DNA from: JALOBO01 sp023228225
Lineage (GTDB): Bacteria > Bacillota > Clostridia > Christensenellales > UBA1242
Direction of reading: 5' to 3'
Assembly (NCBI GenBank): GCA_041663585.1
Contig: JBAYMN010000003.1
Location: 1-64,000 of the forward strand
DNA length: 64,000 nucleotides
Of this stretch, positions 50,670 to 59,527 are shown in pieces; positions within the stretch are counted from its first letter, which is position 1, and every line of letters starts with the position of its first letter. The notes beneath the pieces were generated by a model. That model saw nothing but the letters and a program-made list of their open reading frames with translations, made no database searches and was not told the origin of the DNA. The position numbers were made by a program, and so were the translations under genes.

Positions 50670-52771
50670 TATTCAGTTTCCTTCTCGGGCTTTTTATACT
50701 CTATATGCTTTGTATATTTACAATCGCCATTAGAACAAGCCACAAATAATGCACCATCTTTACTATGCTTTTCTACTAAATAAGAACCACAATCTGGGCA
50801 TTTTTCTGTAATAGGTCTATCCCACGAAATATATTTGCATTCTGGATAACCCGAACAAGCATAAAATGTTTTACCCGCTTTTGATGTGCGTTTATAAACA
50901 TCTTTTCCGCATTGTGGGCAAACAGCACAAGGTTTATTAAATGGTTTTGTATTTTTGCATGTAGGAAAATTAGGACAAGCAAGGAATTTGCCATACTGCC
51001 CTTCTCTAATAACCATTCTTGCTCCGCATTTTTCACAAATTACATCAGACTCTTCGACGGCCATTTTTACTTTTTCGCGGTCTAAATCTGCTTTTTTTAA
51101 ATTTTCGGCGAAATTATTATAAAATCTACCTATTAGGTTTTGCCATTCAATATTACCTTCTTCTATTTTATCAAGTTCATCTTCCATTTTGGCGGTAAAT
51201 GTAACATTAATAATGTTATTAAAATGCTTTGTCAACCAATCGGATACTGTCATTCCAAGTTCGGTAGGAATAAGAATTTTGCCTTGTTTTTCGGTATAAC
51301 CGCGAGAATCAAGTACTAAAATTGTAGGCGTATATGTTGCAGGTCGTCCTATGCCTTTTTCTTCCATAACTTTTATCAGTCCAGCTTCAGAATATCTTGG
51401 CGGGGCTTTTGTAAATTTTTGCTCAGAAATAATTTCATTTAATCTAAGTATTTCATCTTCGTTAAGAACTGGAAGTTTTTTATTTTCATCTTTTTCTTCA
51501 CCATCTTTGGTTTCTTCAATATAACTGTAAGCCGCTGTAAAACCAGTAAAAACAAGTGTTCTTCCTGTAACTTTAAAATCATATTTATTAGCATTAATAT
51601 CTACTGCCACTGAGTTATAGGTTGCTTCTGACATTTGACAAGCAATAAAACGGTCATAAATTAACTTGTAAAGTTTATAATTTTCTATACTCAAATATTG
51701 TTTTACAGATTCAGGAGTATGCGCTAAACTAATAGGTCTAATTGCCTCGTGAGCATCTTGTGCAGATTGCTTTGAGGCGTAAAAATTAGGCTTTTCCGGC
51801 AAATAATTGTTACCGTATTTATTAGAAATATATTCTCGCGCCATTTTTATAGCATCTTCGGATATACGAGTGGAATCTGTTCTTATATATGTTACTAATG
51901 CGGTTTTACCTTCGGGTAAATCAACGCCTTCATATAAATTTTGTGCGCTCTGAGAAGTTTTTTTAAGTGAGAGCCCTATTTTGTTTAATGCATCTTGTTG
52001 TAATGTGCTGGTAATATAAGGCGCAGGTGCGTGCATTTTAGTAACGCTTTTTTTAACTTTTGTTACAGTAAAAGTTGCATTTTTAACTTCACTTGTTATT
52101 TTATCGGCTTGCTCTTTATTTTCTATTTTTGTATTCTTACCAGTGACAAGTTGTGCTTTAAAAGTACCCGTTTGTCCCTCTTTACTAAGTAGTGCATTAA
52201 TATTCCAATATTCTTCTGGTTTAAATCCCGCAATTTCTAGTTCTCGTTCAACCAAAATTTTAAGTGCAACGGATTGTACTCTACCGGCACTTAAACGCGG
52301 TTTAATTTTTTTAGAAATAACCGGCGAAAGTTTGTAACCAACTATTCTATCAAGCACGCGGCGGGCTTGCTGTGCGTTAACTAAATTTTGATTAATAATT
52401 CTAGGTTCAAGCATTGCTTTTTGTATTGCTTGCTTAGAAATTTCGTTAAATTCTATACGGCATTTGTCTTCTGGCTTAAAATTAAGTATATGTGCTAAAT
52501 GCCACGATATTGCCTCACCTTCTCTATCAGGGTCGGTTGCTAAATATATTTGTTCGGCTTTTTGTGCCTTTGCTTTTAAATCTGTGATTATGCTTTTTTT
52601 ATCTAGCATAATAGTATATTCGGGTTCAAAATTATTTTTTATATCAACACCAAAAGTTTTTTCGGGTAAATCTCTTACATGTCCTTTGGTTGCAAACACT
52701 TCATAGCCCGTCCCTAAATACTTTTTGATTGTGTCTACTTTTCCTACGCCCTCAATAATAACTAAATTCAT
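50669..52771 (-). CDS. topA: DNA topoisomerase I
   Basis: The 700-residue type IA enzyme has a Toprim domain (VIIEGVGKVDTIKKYL, DPDREGEAISWHLA), the active-site Tyr in TYIRTDSTRISEDA, and three C-terminal zinc fingers (CEKCGARMV, CPQCGKDVY, CPDCGSYLV). It relaxes negative supercoils. GGAG lies six bases before the ATG. It follows dprA, as in many Bacillota. Confidence 0.97.
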   Translation of the reverse strand: MNLVIIEGVGKVDTIKKYLGTGYEVFATKGHVRDLPEKTFGVDIKNNFEPEYTIMLDKKSIITDLKAKAQKAEQIYLATDPDREGEAISWHLAHILNFKPEDKCRIEFNEISKQAIQKAMLEPRIINQNLVNAQQARRVLDRIVGYKLSPVISKKIKPRLSAGRVQSVALKILVERELEIAGFKPEEYWNINALLSKEGQTGTFKAQLVTGKNTKIENKEQADKITSEVKNATFTVTKVKKSVTKMHAPAPYITSTLQQDALNKIGLSLKKTSQSAQNLYEGVDLPEGKTALVTYIRTDSTRISEDAIKMAREYISNKYGNNYLPEKPNFYASKQSAQDAHEAIRPISLAHTPESVKQYLSIENYKLYKLIYDRFIACQMSEATYNSVAVDINANKYDFKVTGRTLVFTGFTAAYSYIEETKDGEEKDENKKLPVLNEDEILRLNEIISEQKFTKAPPRYSEAGLIKVMEEKGIGRPATYTPTILVLDSRGYTEKQGKILIPTELGMTVSDWLTKHFNNIINVTFTAKMEDELDKIEEGNIEWQNLIGRFYNNFAENLKKADLDREKVKMAVEESDVICEKCGARMVIREGQYGKFLACPNFPTCKNTKPFNKPCAVCPQCGKDVYKRTSKAGKTFYACSGYPECKYISWDRPITEKCPDCGSYLVEKHSKDGALFVACSNGDCKYTKHIEYKKPEKETE

Positions 52772-52806
52772 TCTCTACTCCGTAAATTTTATTTGCCATT
52801 TTCAAA

Positions 52807-53892
52807 TTATTTTGCAAAAATATTTCCTTGCAACTTTTTAATTATTCCACGAATTTGCATAGTTGTCAACAAAGTATTAAGTTTTTTCGCTTCAAGCCCC
52901 GATTTATTTAAGAGTTCTTCGTAAGCCACTTCATCTTCGCCAATTATGTTTAGCACGATTTGTTCCATAAAATTTAACTGCATTATTTGCTCGGGTTTTA
53001 ATTCTTTTTTTTGCTTTCCGTATAAGTTTAAAATATCATCTGGGCTTGTTACAATGCTGGCTTGCAAAGTTTTTATAATACGATTAGTGCCTTTACTTGC
53101 ACTGCTAAAAATGTTACCCGGTATAACAAAAATATCGCGTCCATATTCGTTTGCATACTCTTTTGTATGTAATGCCCCACTTGTTTCGCCCGCCTCTGTA
53201 ATTAGCACGCCCTTACTTAGACCCGCAATAATTCGGTTGCGAAGTGGAAAGGTATAATTTGTGGGTTTTTCATTAGGAAGATATTCGCTTATTACTAGTC
53301 CTTTTTCAAAAATACGGTTTGCAAGTTGCGTGTTTAAAGCAGGATAAATTTCATTTAATCCACCACCTAATACAGCAATGGTTTTTCCATTTGCTGTAAG
53401 TGTGGTTTCGTGTGCAATCTCATCAATACCTAATGCAAGACCGCTTACAATAGTAAAGCCCGCGTGCGATAGTTCGTTTGCGAATAATGTAGTCGCTTCC
53501 CTGCCATAACGAGTACATTTACGAGTACCAACAATGGCAATGCATTCACTGTTAAGTAAATTTATGTCGCCTTTACAATATAATACATTTGGGGGCGAAT
53601 CTGTGTTTTTCAATAAACTTGGGTATTCTTTGCTTAAAATAGTAACAGCAATAATTCCGTTTCGCTCTAATCCGGTAATATGCACTTTTAAATAACTATC
53701 TTCTAGTGCATAACTAATTTTATCATAAGTTTCCGCACCAACAATTTCTGTTATTTTTGAACGATAATTATTAAAATTGATTTTTAGATCTTTTGGAGAA
53801 CTAAAAAACGCCAATAAACTATTCTGTTTTTTTAAGCTTAATCCAAATGTATTTAGCCATATTAATGCTTTATCTTGCTCTGAATAAACCAT
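52807..53892 (-). CDS. dprA: DNA-processing protein DprA
   Basis: The 361-residue protein has the Rossmann-like DprA domain (IAIVGTRKCTRYGREA, FTIVSGLALGIDEIAHETTL, FPLRNRIIAGLSKGVLI) and a C-terminal winged-helix (about 300-361). It loads RecA on incoming single strands in transformation. GGAG lies 14 bases before the ATG, which is long. It stands next to yifB and topA. Competence genes beyond these are not in the window. Confidence 0.94.
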   Translation of the reverse strand: MVYSEQDKALIWLNTFGLSLKKQNSLLAFFSSPKDLKINFNNYRSKITEIVGAETYDKISYALEDSYLKVHITGLERNGIIAVTILSKEYPSLLKNTDSPPNVLYCKGDINLLNSECIAIVGTRKCTRYGREATTLFANELSHAGFTIVSGLALGIDEIAHETTLTANGKTIAVLGGGLNEIYPALNTQLANRIFEKGLVISEYLPNEKPTNYTFPLRNRIIAGLSKGVLITEAGETSGALHTKEYANEYGRDIFVIPGNIFSSASKGTNRIIKTLQASIVTSPDDILNLYGKQKKELKPEQIMQLNFMEQIVLNIIGEDEVAYEELLNKSGLEAKKLNTLLTTMQIRGIIKKLQGNIFAK

Positions 53893-53911
53893 ATTTTAAT
53901 AATTAACTCCG

Positions 53912-55444
53912 TTAAATCCAATATTTTCTATCTAGCGAACGATATTGTATAGCCTCGGCAATGTGTTCCAGTTTAATATCTTGCGAATTTTCTAGATCAG
54001 CAATAGTACGAGCCACTTTTAAAATTCGGTTATGTGCTCTGGCACTTAACGACAGCCTACTAAATGCTCCTTTTAAAAGTTCTTCGGACTGGGCATCTAA
54101 CTTACAATACTCTTTTATATGCTTTTCGGGCATTTTTGAATTACTGTATATTTTTGTACTTTTGTATCTTAATAATTGTATATCGCGAGCATTATCAACT
54201 CGTTGTTTAATAGAAAGTGAATTTTCGGCAAGCGTGCTATCAGTTAATTCATCATAAGATACATTATCAACTTCAACATGTAAATCTATTCTATCCATAA
54301 GCGGACCCGAAAGTTTGTTTAAATAGTTATGTATTTGTGAAGGACTGCATTTGCATTCTCTATCTTTACTGCCAAAATGTCCGCACGGACAAGGATTCAT
54401 ACTGGCGATTAAAGTAAAACAAGCTGGATATTCTACTGTTAAGGCTGCACGAGCCACCGTAATTACACCATCTTCTAGCGGTTGGCGTAAAGTTTCTATG
54501 GTATGCCTAGAATATTCTGGCATTTCGTCTAAAAATAATACACCATTGTGAGCAAGACTGATTTCACCAGGTTTGCTATTTTTACCACCCCCTGTTAATG
54601 CCACGGTAGATGCGGTATGATGTGGCGAGCGGAACGGTCTTTCGGTTATTATACCATCGTTACTATCTAGCACACCAGCAATACTATGAATTTTGGTTAC
54701 TTCTAACGCTTCTTCAAATGTCATATCGGGTAAAATAGAAGAAAAGCATCTTGCAAGCATAGTTTTGCCAGAACCGGGAGGACCAATCATAAGTACATTA
54801 TGTCCACCTGCTGCGGCAATTTCTAACGCACGCTTGGCACTAGATTGCCCTTTAACGAGAGCAAAATCATTTGACTTGGAGCGACTGCTTTTAGCGTGTT
54901 CAAAGTTTAATGCTTTTACAGGTACACACTCTATACTTTTATTTAAAAAATGCACAACTTCTATTAAACTGTTTAGTGCATAAATTTCCATACCTTCTAT
55001 GTAGCCCGCCTCATTAGCATTTGCACTTGGTATTATAACCTTTTTATAGCCCATTTCGCGTGCGGCAATTAAAAGCGGTAACACGCCATTAATATGCTTA
55101 ATTGCCCCATCAAGCGACAATTCGCCTAAAAATATAATTTTTTCTAAATTTTGGTTTTTAATTTGCCCAGTTGCACTAAGCAGTGCAAGTGCAATAGGTA
55201 AATCGTAAATAGGACCTTCCTTTTTTGTATCGGCAGGCGCCATATTAACAATAATTTTAATCATAGGATAACTAAATCCGCTATTTTTTATTGCAGAATG
55301 CACACGTTCGCGTGATTCTTTAATTGAAGTATCAGGAAGCCCAACCATTTCAAACGATGGAAGTCCGTTATTAATATCAGCCTCAATTGTAAGCGCATAA
55401 CCTTTAATGCCTGTAAGACCAAAACTTGAAATTTTTGATAGCAT
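53912..55444 (-). CDS. YifB-family Mg-chelatase-like AAA ATPase (ComM type)
   Basis: The 510-residue protein has a Lon-protease-like N-terminal domain (about 1-170) and an AAA+ core: MIGPPGSGKTMLARCF (Walker A), GVLFLDEMPEYSRH (Walker B), NPCPCGHFG with Cys-rich loop CKCSPSQ. The C-terminal Mg-chelatase helical domain follows. ComM in Gram-negatives is a branch-migration helicase in transformation. The paired dprA supports a DNA-uptake role. Confidence 0.93.
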   Translation of the reverse strand: MLSKISSFGLTGIKGYALTIEADINNGLPSFEMVGLPDTSIKESRERVHSAIKNSGFSYPMIKIIVNMAPADTKKEGPIYDLPIALALLSATGQIKNQNLEKIIFLGELSLDGAIKHINGVLPLLIAAREMGYKKVIIPSANANEAGYIEGMEIYALNSLIEVVHFLNKSIECVPVKALNFEHAKSSRSKSNDFALVKGQSSAKRALEIAAAGGHNVLMIGPPGSGKTMLARCFSSILPDMTFEEALEVTKIHSIAGVLDSNDGIITERPFRSPHHTASTVALTGGGKNSKPGEISLAHNGVLFLDEMPEYSRHTIETLRQPLEDGVITVARAALTVEYPACFTLIASMNPCPCGHFGSKDRECKCSPSQIHNYLNKLSGPLMDRIDLHVEVDNVSYDELTDSTLAENSLSIKQRVDNARDIQLLRYKSTKIYSNSKMPEKHIKEYCKLDAQSEELLKGAFSRLSLSARAHNRILKVARTIADLENSQDIKLEHIAEAIQYRSLDRKYWI

Positions 55445-55582
55445 TTATAGTACTTCCTTGTTTTAATAAGGTCCGATAGTAAAACACAATGTGTAGTTTA
55501 AGTATAAGCCCAAATTACGTAAAATTGCAACTTAAATTATATTTATTATACAAATTTATTTTTTAAAAATTATTTAATTATC

Positions 55583-55609
55583 AAAAAACCGGCTTAAAAG
55601 CCGGTTTTT
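55583..55609 (-). terminator. Rho-independent terminator of rplS
   Basis: AACCGGCTT (55587-55595) and AAGCCGGTT (55598-55606) form a strong stem, extended by A/T pairs. On the minus strand it ends in a run of six T. Confidence 0.88.
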
Positions 55610-55614
55610 AAAAA

Positions 55615-55956
55615 TTAAATTTCAGTTTTGATTTTTGCGGCTTTTCCTGTCAATTCGCGAACATAGTAAAGTTTGGCACGCTTAACTAAGCCTTTTCTTA
55701 CCACTTCTATGTGGTCAATACGTGGCGAATGAACTGGAAATATACGCTCAACACCTATACCATAGGATATTTTTCTAACAGTAAATGTTTCTCTAATACT
55801 GCCGTTTTTACGAGCAATAACAACGCCTTCAAAAACTTGAAGCCTTTCTTTGTCGCCTTCAACAACTTTTACAAATACTTTTACTGTGTCGCCAACATTG
55901 AAATTAGCAACATCTTTGCGTAAGCCTTCCTGCTCAATAGTGTCTATAATATTCAT
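55615..55956 (-). CDS. rplS: Ribosomal protein bL19
   Basis: The 113-residue protein is a typical bL19: FNVGDTVKVFVKVVEGDKER, GSIRETFTVRKISYGIGVER and FPVHSPRIDHIEV. It lies at the 30S-50S interface. GGAGG is eight bases before the ATG. It has its own promoter, a leader of about 95 bases and a terminator. In Bacillus it follows trmD directly; here it is after yraN. Confidence 0.97.
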   Translation of the reverse strand: MNIIDTIEQEGLRKDVANFNVGDTVKVFVKVVEGDKERLQVFEGVVIARKNGSIRETFTVRKISYGIGVERIFPVHSPRIDHIEVVRKGLVKRAKLYYVRELTGKAAKIKTEI

Positions 55957-56050
55957 GACTCATACCTCCAATTTTATAACCAGATGTTCATGTGGCGACT
56001 TAAAGCAAAATCTATAAGTGCAATAAAAAACAGCGGACCATCCGAAGTCA
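55957..56050 (-). promoter_or_regulatory. rplS mRNA leader, possible bL19 control element
   Basis: This untranslated stretch of about 95 bases can close CGGATG with CATCTG in a long-range helix, next to the GTCCGC and GTCGCC segments. Bacillota rplS genes often carry a bL19-binding leader. The match to that family is by position and length only. Confidence 0.35.
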
Positions 56051-56057
56051 TCGTATT

Positions 56058-56086
56058 AATATATCACATTAATATATTAATTTCAA
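56058..56086 (-). promoter_or_regulatory. Sigma-A promoter of rplS
   Basis: On the minus strand TTGAAA (56086-56081), 17 bases, TATATT (56063-56058). Confidence 0.6.
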
Positions 56087-56175
56087 GTCTTTTTTAAGTT
56101 TATATTTTATTATTCTCAACAATTTTTTAAAAAATATAATTTGTGTTCAATATATAATTAACAGGGCTTTTTTTA

Positions 56176-56517
56176 CTAGTAAAATGCATTAATGATGTGG
56201 TTAGTTTCGCCATCAAATACTTCTATAACATCAAACCGAGCAGGACAATCTAATAAATTGTGATTTTTTAAATAATATTTTGCAAGATTTTTTAATTTTT
56301 GCTGTTTAAATCTTGTTACCGCTTCGCGTGGAAGACCATATTTTTCGGTTAGTCTTGTTTTAACTTCTACAAAAACAATTACATTTTTATCATTGGCAAT
56401 AATGTCAATCTCACCTATCGGGCAAACATAGTTTGTTGCAATTATCTTGTATTTTTTGGTTTTTAGTAGTTTCGCTGCTTGGCTCTCGCCGGAAAACCCC
56501 AGCACTTTATTATTCAT
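56176..56517 (-). CDS. yraN: YraN/UPF0102 putative nuclease-fold protein
   Basis: The 113-residue protein begins GFSGESQAAKLLKTKKYKII and has GEIDIIANDKNVIVFVEVKTR, the PD-(D/E)xK-like core of the UPF0102 family. Its cellular role is unknown; Holliday-junction-resolvase-like folding is known of the family. AGGGGA precedes the ATG. It follows the rnhB remnant, matching the usual rnhB-yraN pair. Confidence 0.9.
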   Translation of the reverse strand: MNNKVLGFSGESQAAKLLKTKKYKIIATNYVCPIGEIDIIANDKNVIVFVEVKTRLTEKYGLPREAVTRFKQQKLKNLAKYYLKNHNLLDCPARFDVIEVFDGETNHIINAFY

Positions 56518-56550
56518 AATACTTTCCCCTATCTATATGAAATTAAATGC

Positions 56551-56655
56551 TTAATTATTAATAAAATGTTTTATAAATATAGTTCTATGTATTTCACAAG
56601 CACCAAATTTTTTTAATAATTCAATATGCATTGCAGTGCCACATAACACACCTAA
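56551..56655 (-). pseudogene. rnhB: Remnant of ribonuclease HII (rnhB), C-terminal end only
   Basis: Directly after the rbgA stop an open frame of 34 codons reads CGTAMHIELLKKFGACEIHR then TIFIKHFINN and a stop. It matches the extreme C-terminus of RNase HII (GTKEHIEALKKYGPxxIHRxSFIKNF). The catalytic DEDD residues and about 170 upstream codons are gone, replaced by the rbgA end. rnhB lies between rbgA and yraN in many Bacillota, so the place agrees. An ATG in it (codon 9) lacks a ribosome site. Confidence 0.75.
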
Positions 56656-56656
56656 A

Positions 56657-57508
56657 TTAAAAATTAAAATCAGAAAACTTTTCAAGCATAATTTTGCCCA
56701 TTCTACCTTTTCTAAAATCATCAATTATAGCATTTGATCCACGAACAAAATCAGGCTCGTTGCCCTTTAATATAAATCCCCTAGCAAAGCAAATTTCACA
56801 CAAAATTTCAAGTGGAGTTTTTTCTAATAGTTCTTTAACACCATATCTATTTTGAAATACATTTTTACTTTTAAAATCTTCAATAAATGTAAGTGCCAAT
56901 TCATAAATATCTAGCACTTCATCTTTAATACTGCCAATGTATGCAAGATTTTTTGCTACATTTTTATTTTCAAACGATGGCCAAAGTGTACCGGGAGTAT
57001 CAAGTACTTCAATCCCACTAGGTAATGTAATCCACTGTTTGCCTTTTGTAACGCCTGGGCGATTACCAGTAATTGCCTTGTATTTTCCACATAAATTGTT
57101 AATTAATGTGGACTTACCCGAATTAGGTACGCCAATGATCATCAATCTAATCGGCATCGCAATATTTTTTCTAGCATAGCGCTCAATTTTTTCTTTAAGT
57201 AGCAACTTTGTGGCTTTTATAATTTCGGCACTAGAATTTGTCATCGTACTGTTAATTATTACAGCACTAGAATTGCTAGTCGTAAAATGTTTAGCCCATG
57301 CTTTAACTTCTGTGGTTTCTACTAAATCAGCCTTGTTTAATGCATAAATAATTGGTTTGTTTTTAATAAGTTTTGCAAACTCAGGATTAATGCAGGACAT
57401 AGGCGCACGAGAATCCAATACATACACAGCGGCATCTATTACTTTTAACTCGTTTTCCATCATTCGTAATGCTTTGGTCATATGACCGGGAAACCATTGA
57501 ATATCCAT
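56657..57508 (-). CDS. rbgA: Ribosome biogenesis GTPase RbgA (YlqF)
   Basis: The 283-residue circularly permuted GTPase has YALNKADLV (G4) before IGVPNSGKSTLIN (G1) and LDTPGTLWP (G3). The start MDIQWFPGHMTKALR is diagnostic. The C-terminal helical domain binds rRNA. It acts in late 50S assembly. AAGGATTAG precedes the ATG. It follows trmD by nine bases and directly abuts the rnhB remnant. Confidence 0.95.
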   Translation of the reverse strand: MDIQWFPGHMTKALRMMENELKVIDAAVYVLDSRAPMSCINPEFAKLIKNKPIIYALNKADLVETTEVKAWAKHFTTSNSSAVIINSTMTNSSAEIIKATKLLLKEKIERYARKNIAMPIRLMIIGVPNSGKSTLINNLCGKYKAITGNRPGVTKGKQWITLPSGIEVLDTPGTLWPSFENKNVAKNLAYIGSIKDEVLDIYELALTFIEDFKSKNVFQNRYGVKELLEKTPLEILCEICFARGFILKGNEPDFVRGSNAIIDDFRKGRMGKIMLEKFSDFNF

Positions 57509-57517
57509 AACTAATCC

Positions 57518-58243
57518 TTATTTTTTGCTTTTTAAATCTTGCTCTTTCATTGATTTAATCTTTTCTTTTTTTAAATATTGTTTAAAAATATCTGGGCGAT
57601 TTTTTTTAGTAATTTCTAAAATTTTTGTTTTTCGCCACTTGTCAATTTCTTGATGATTACCACTTAATAATACACCAGGTACACTTTCGCCATTGAATAT
57701 TTGCGGGCGTGTATACTGCGGATATTCAAGTAATCCATTAGAAAAACTTTCTTCTTTTAAAGAGCCTTCACCAGTTAGCACATTAGGTACATAGCGTGCA
57801 ACAGCATCTAATAGCACCATTGCTGGCAATTCGCCACCTGTAAGCACATAATCACCTATGCAAATTTCTTCATCAATTTCTTGATCAAGTATTCGCTGGT
57901 CTACACCTTCATAATGCCCGCACAAAATAATTAAATGTTCGTACTTAGAAAGTTCTTCAACTTTTGTTTGATTTAATAAACTACCTTTTGCCGACATATA
58001 AACTATATGTGAATTTGGCGTTTTAACGCTTTTTAAACAGTTATGGATAGGTTCTGGAATCATAACCATTCCAGCGCCACCACCATAAGGATAATCATCA
58101 CATTGCTGATGCTTACCTTTTGCAAAGTTACGAATGTCAGTAATACTAATGTCTAATATCCCTGCTTTTTTAGCCCTTTCTATAATACTATAATTTAAAG
58201 GGCTAAACATTTCGGGAAATAAAGTTAAAACATCAATTTTCAT
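57518..58243 (-). CDS. trmD: tRNA (guanine-N1)-methyltransferase
   Basis: The 241-residue SPOUT enzyme makes m1G37. KIDVLTLFPEMFSPL opens it, DDYPYGGGAGMVM and GHYEGVDQRI form the active site, and EICIGDYVLTGGELPAM the SAM knot. A lysine-rich tail (KKEKIKSMKEQDLKSKK) is added at the end. It overlaps rimM by 11 bases. Confidence 0.97.
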   Translation of the reverse strand: MKIDVLTLFPEMFSPLNYSIIERAKKAGILDISITDIRNFAKGKHQQCDDYPYGGGAGMVMIPEPIHNCLKSVKTPNSHIVYMSAKGSLLNQTKVEELSKYEHLIILCGHYEGVDQRILDQEIDEEICIGDYVLTGGELPAMVLLDAVARYVPNVLTGEGSLKEESFSNGLLEYPQYTRPQIFNGESVPGVLLSGNHQEIDKWRKTKILEITKKNRPDIFKQYLKKEKIKSMKEQDLKSKK

Positions 58244-58751
58244 TAGTGCAAACCTCTTTAAATCGGTATTTATTAACCGTAATTTGCTTGTTTACAATAT
58301 CAACTTTTAATACAACAGTATCTATAAACGGAAACAAATTCTCACCTTTTCCAGTGTCTATTGTAATAATATCAGCAGAGCCAAACTGATCTAAGTCTGT
58401 AACCCTGCCCAAAACGTCGCCATTTTCAGTTATTACAGAGCAACCAATAATATCATTAATATAATAGTTATTTTTACCTATTACTTTTTCAGCGATTTGT
58501 TTTTTTTCAGCAAATAAGTTTATGCCACGAAGTTTGTCCGAAGTATTGCGATCAACAACATTTTCTAGCATTAAGTAAGCAAAATTCATCGCCACTCTAA
58601 GTGATAATATTTTTTTGCTTTCTTTATTACTACCTAAATACACAACTCGTAAATTCTTAAAATTATCAGCAAAATCAGTTAAAGGCTTAACTTTAACTTC
58701 TCCTTTAATCCCATGGGAACTCACAATTTGTCCTATTTCTATAAATTCCAT
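58233..58751 (-). CDS. rimM: 16S rRNA processing protein RimM
   Basis: From ATG 58751 (MEFIEIGQIVSSHGIKGEVK; GGAAG upstream) the protein has 172 residues. The N-terminal RimM beta-barrel is followed by a PRC-barrel (NYYINDIIGCSVITENGDVL). It helps assemble the 30S head with uS19. A longer frame begins seven codons earlier with no ribosome site. Confidence 0.94.
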   Translation of the reverse strand: MEFIEIGQIVSSHGIKGEVKVKPLTDFADNFKNLRVVYLGSNKESKKILSLRVAMNFAYLMLENVVDRNTSDKLRGINLFAEKKQIAEKVIGKNNYYINDIIGCSVITENGDVLGRVTDLDQFGSADIITIDTGKGENLFPFIDTVVLKVDIVNKQITVNKYRFKEVCTNEN

Positions 58752-58777
58752 ATACACTTCCAAATAAAGCAACAGAC

Positions 58778-59086
58778 TTACTCTGCATCTTCTCCGTTAT
58801 CTACTTCATCTACCAAATTATCATCAAGTTCGGCATTTAAAACTGTGATTTTTTCTAGCGAATCAATTTGAACATTATAGCGTTTGCCACTTTTTATAGC
58901 GAGCGATTTAATTATAGTCCTAATTGAGCCTGCAACTCTGCCATGTTTACCAATAATTTTGCCCATATCCTCTTCGGCAACAAGTACTTTAATAATATTA
59001 GCACCGTTTTCTTCTACCGTAGATACTTGAACCTTATCAGGAAATTCAGCAAGTTGTTTTACAATATACTCTACTACTTTTTCCAT
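58778..59086 (-). CDS. khpA: KH-domain RNA-binding protein KhpA
   Basis: From ATG 59086 (AAAGGA six bases upstream) the protein has 102 residues. One KH domain covers most of it, with the GxxG loop in GKIIGKHGRVAGSIRTI. The C-terminus is acidic (DDNLVDEVDNGEDAE). KhpA partners KhpB/Jag in RNA regulation of cell division and elongation. It sits between rpsP and rimM, its usual place. Confidence 0.93.
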   Translation of the reverse strand: MEKVVEYIVKQLAEFPDKVQVSTVEENGANIIKVLVAEEDMGKIIGKHGRVAGSIRTIIKSLAIKSGKRYNVQIDSLEKITVLNAELDDNLVDEVDNGEDAE

Positions 59087-59164
59087 ATTCATTCCTTTTT
59101 TGTTTAATGGTACACAAACATAAAATTTTTTATTTTTGCGTCCACACATTTTATCAATCTAAAA

Positions 59165-59431
59165 CTATTTAGTTGCTTTTTTTGATGGTTCCAAAACGCC
59201 AGCTTTAACTAAAATATTGCGAGCGGTTTCGGTTGGTTGAGCGCCTTTTGTAATCCATTCTTCCGCTTTTACCGTATCAACTTTAATTTGATTTTCTTTG
59301 ATTAACGGATTATAAGTACCCAATTGTTCAATAAACTTGCCATCGCGTGGGGAGTGTGAATCCGCTACTACCAAACGATAAAATGGCGAATGCTTATCTC
59401 CTAATCTTGTTAATCTGATTTTTACTGCCAT
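59165..59431 (-). CDS. rpsP: Ribosomal protein bS16
   Basis: The start is ATG 59431 (MAVKIRLTRLGDKHSPFYRL), eight bases after GGAGG, giving 88 residues. VVADSHSPRDGKFIEQLGTY is diagnostic. It is needed for 30S assembly. It is the second member of the ffh-rpsP-khpA-rimM-trmD cluster. Confidence 0.96.
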   Translation of the reverse strand: MAVKIRLTRLGDKHSPFYRLVVADSHSPRDGKFIEQLGTYNPLIKENQIKVDTVKAEEWITKGAQPTETARNILVKAGVLEPSKKATK

Positions 59432-59527
59432 AAAATTTTCCTCCATATGAAAATATTTTTATATATTAATTTCTTAAAAACTTAAATATTAATTTTTAAA
59501 AAGATTAATTAATTTGTTTGCATTAAT

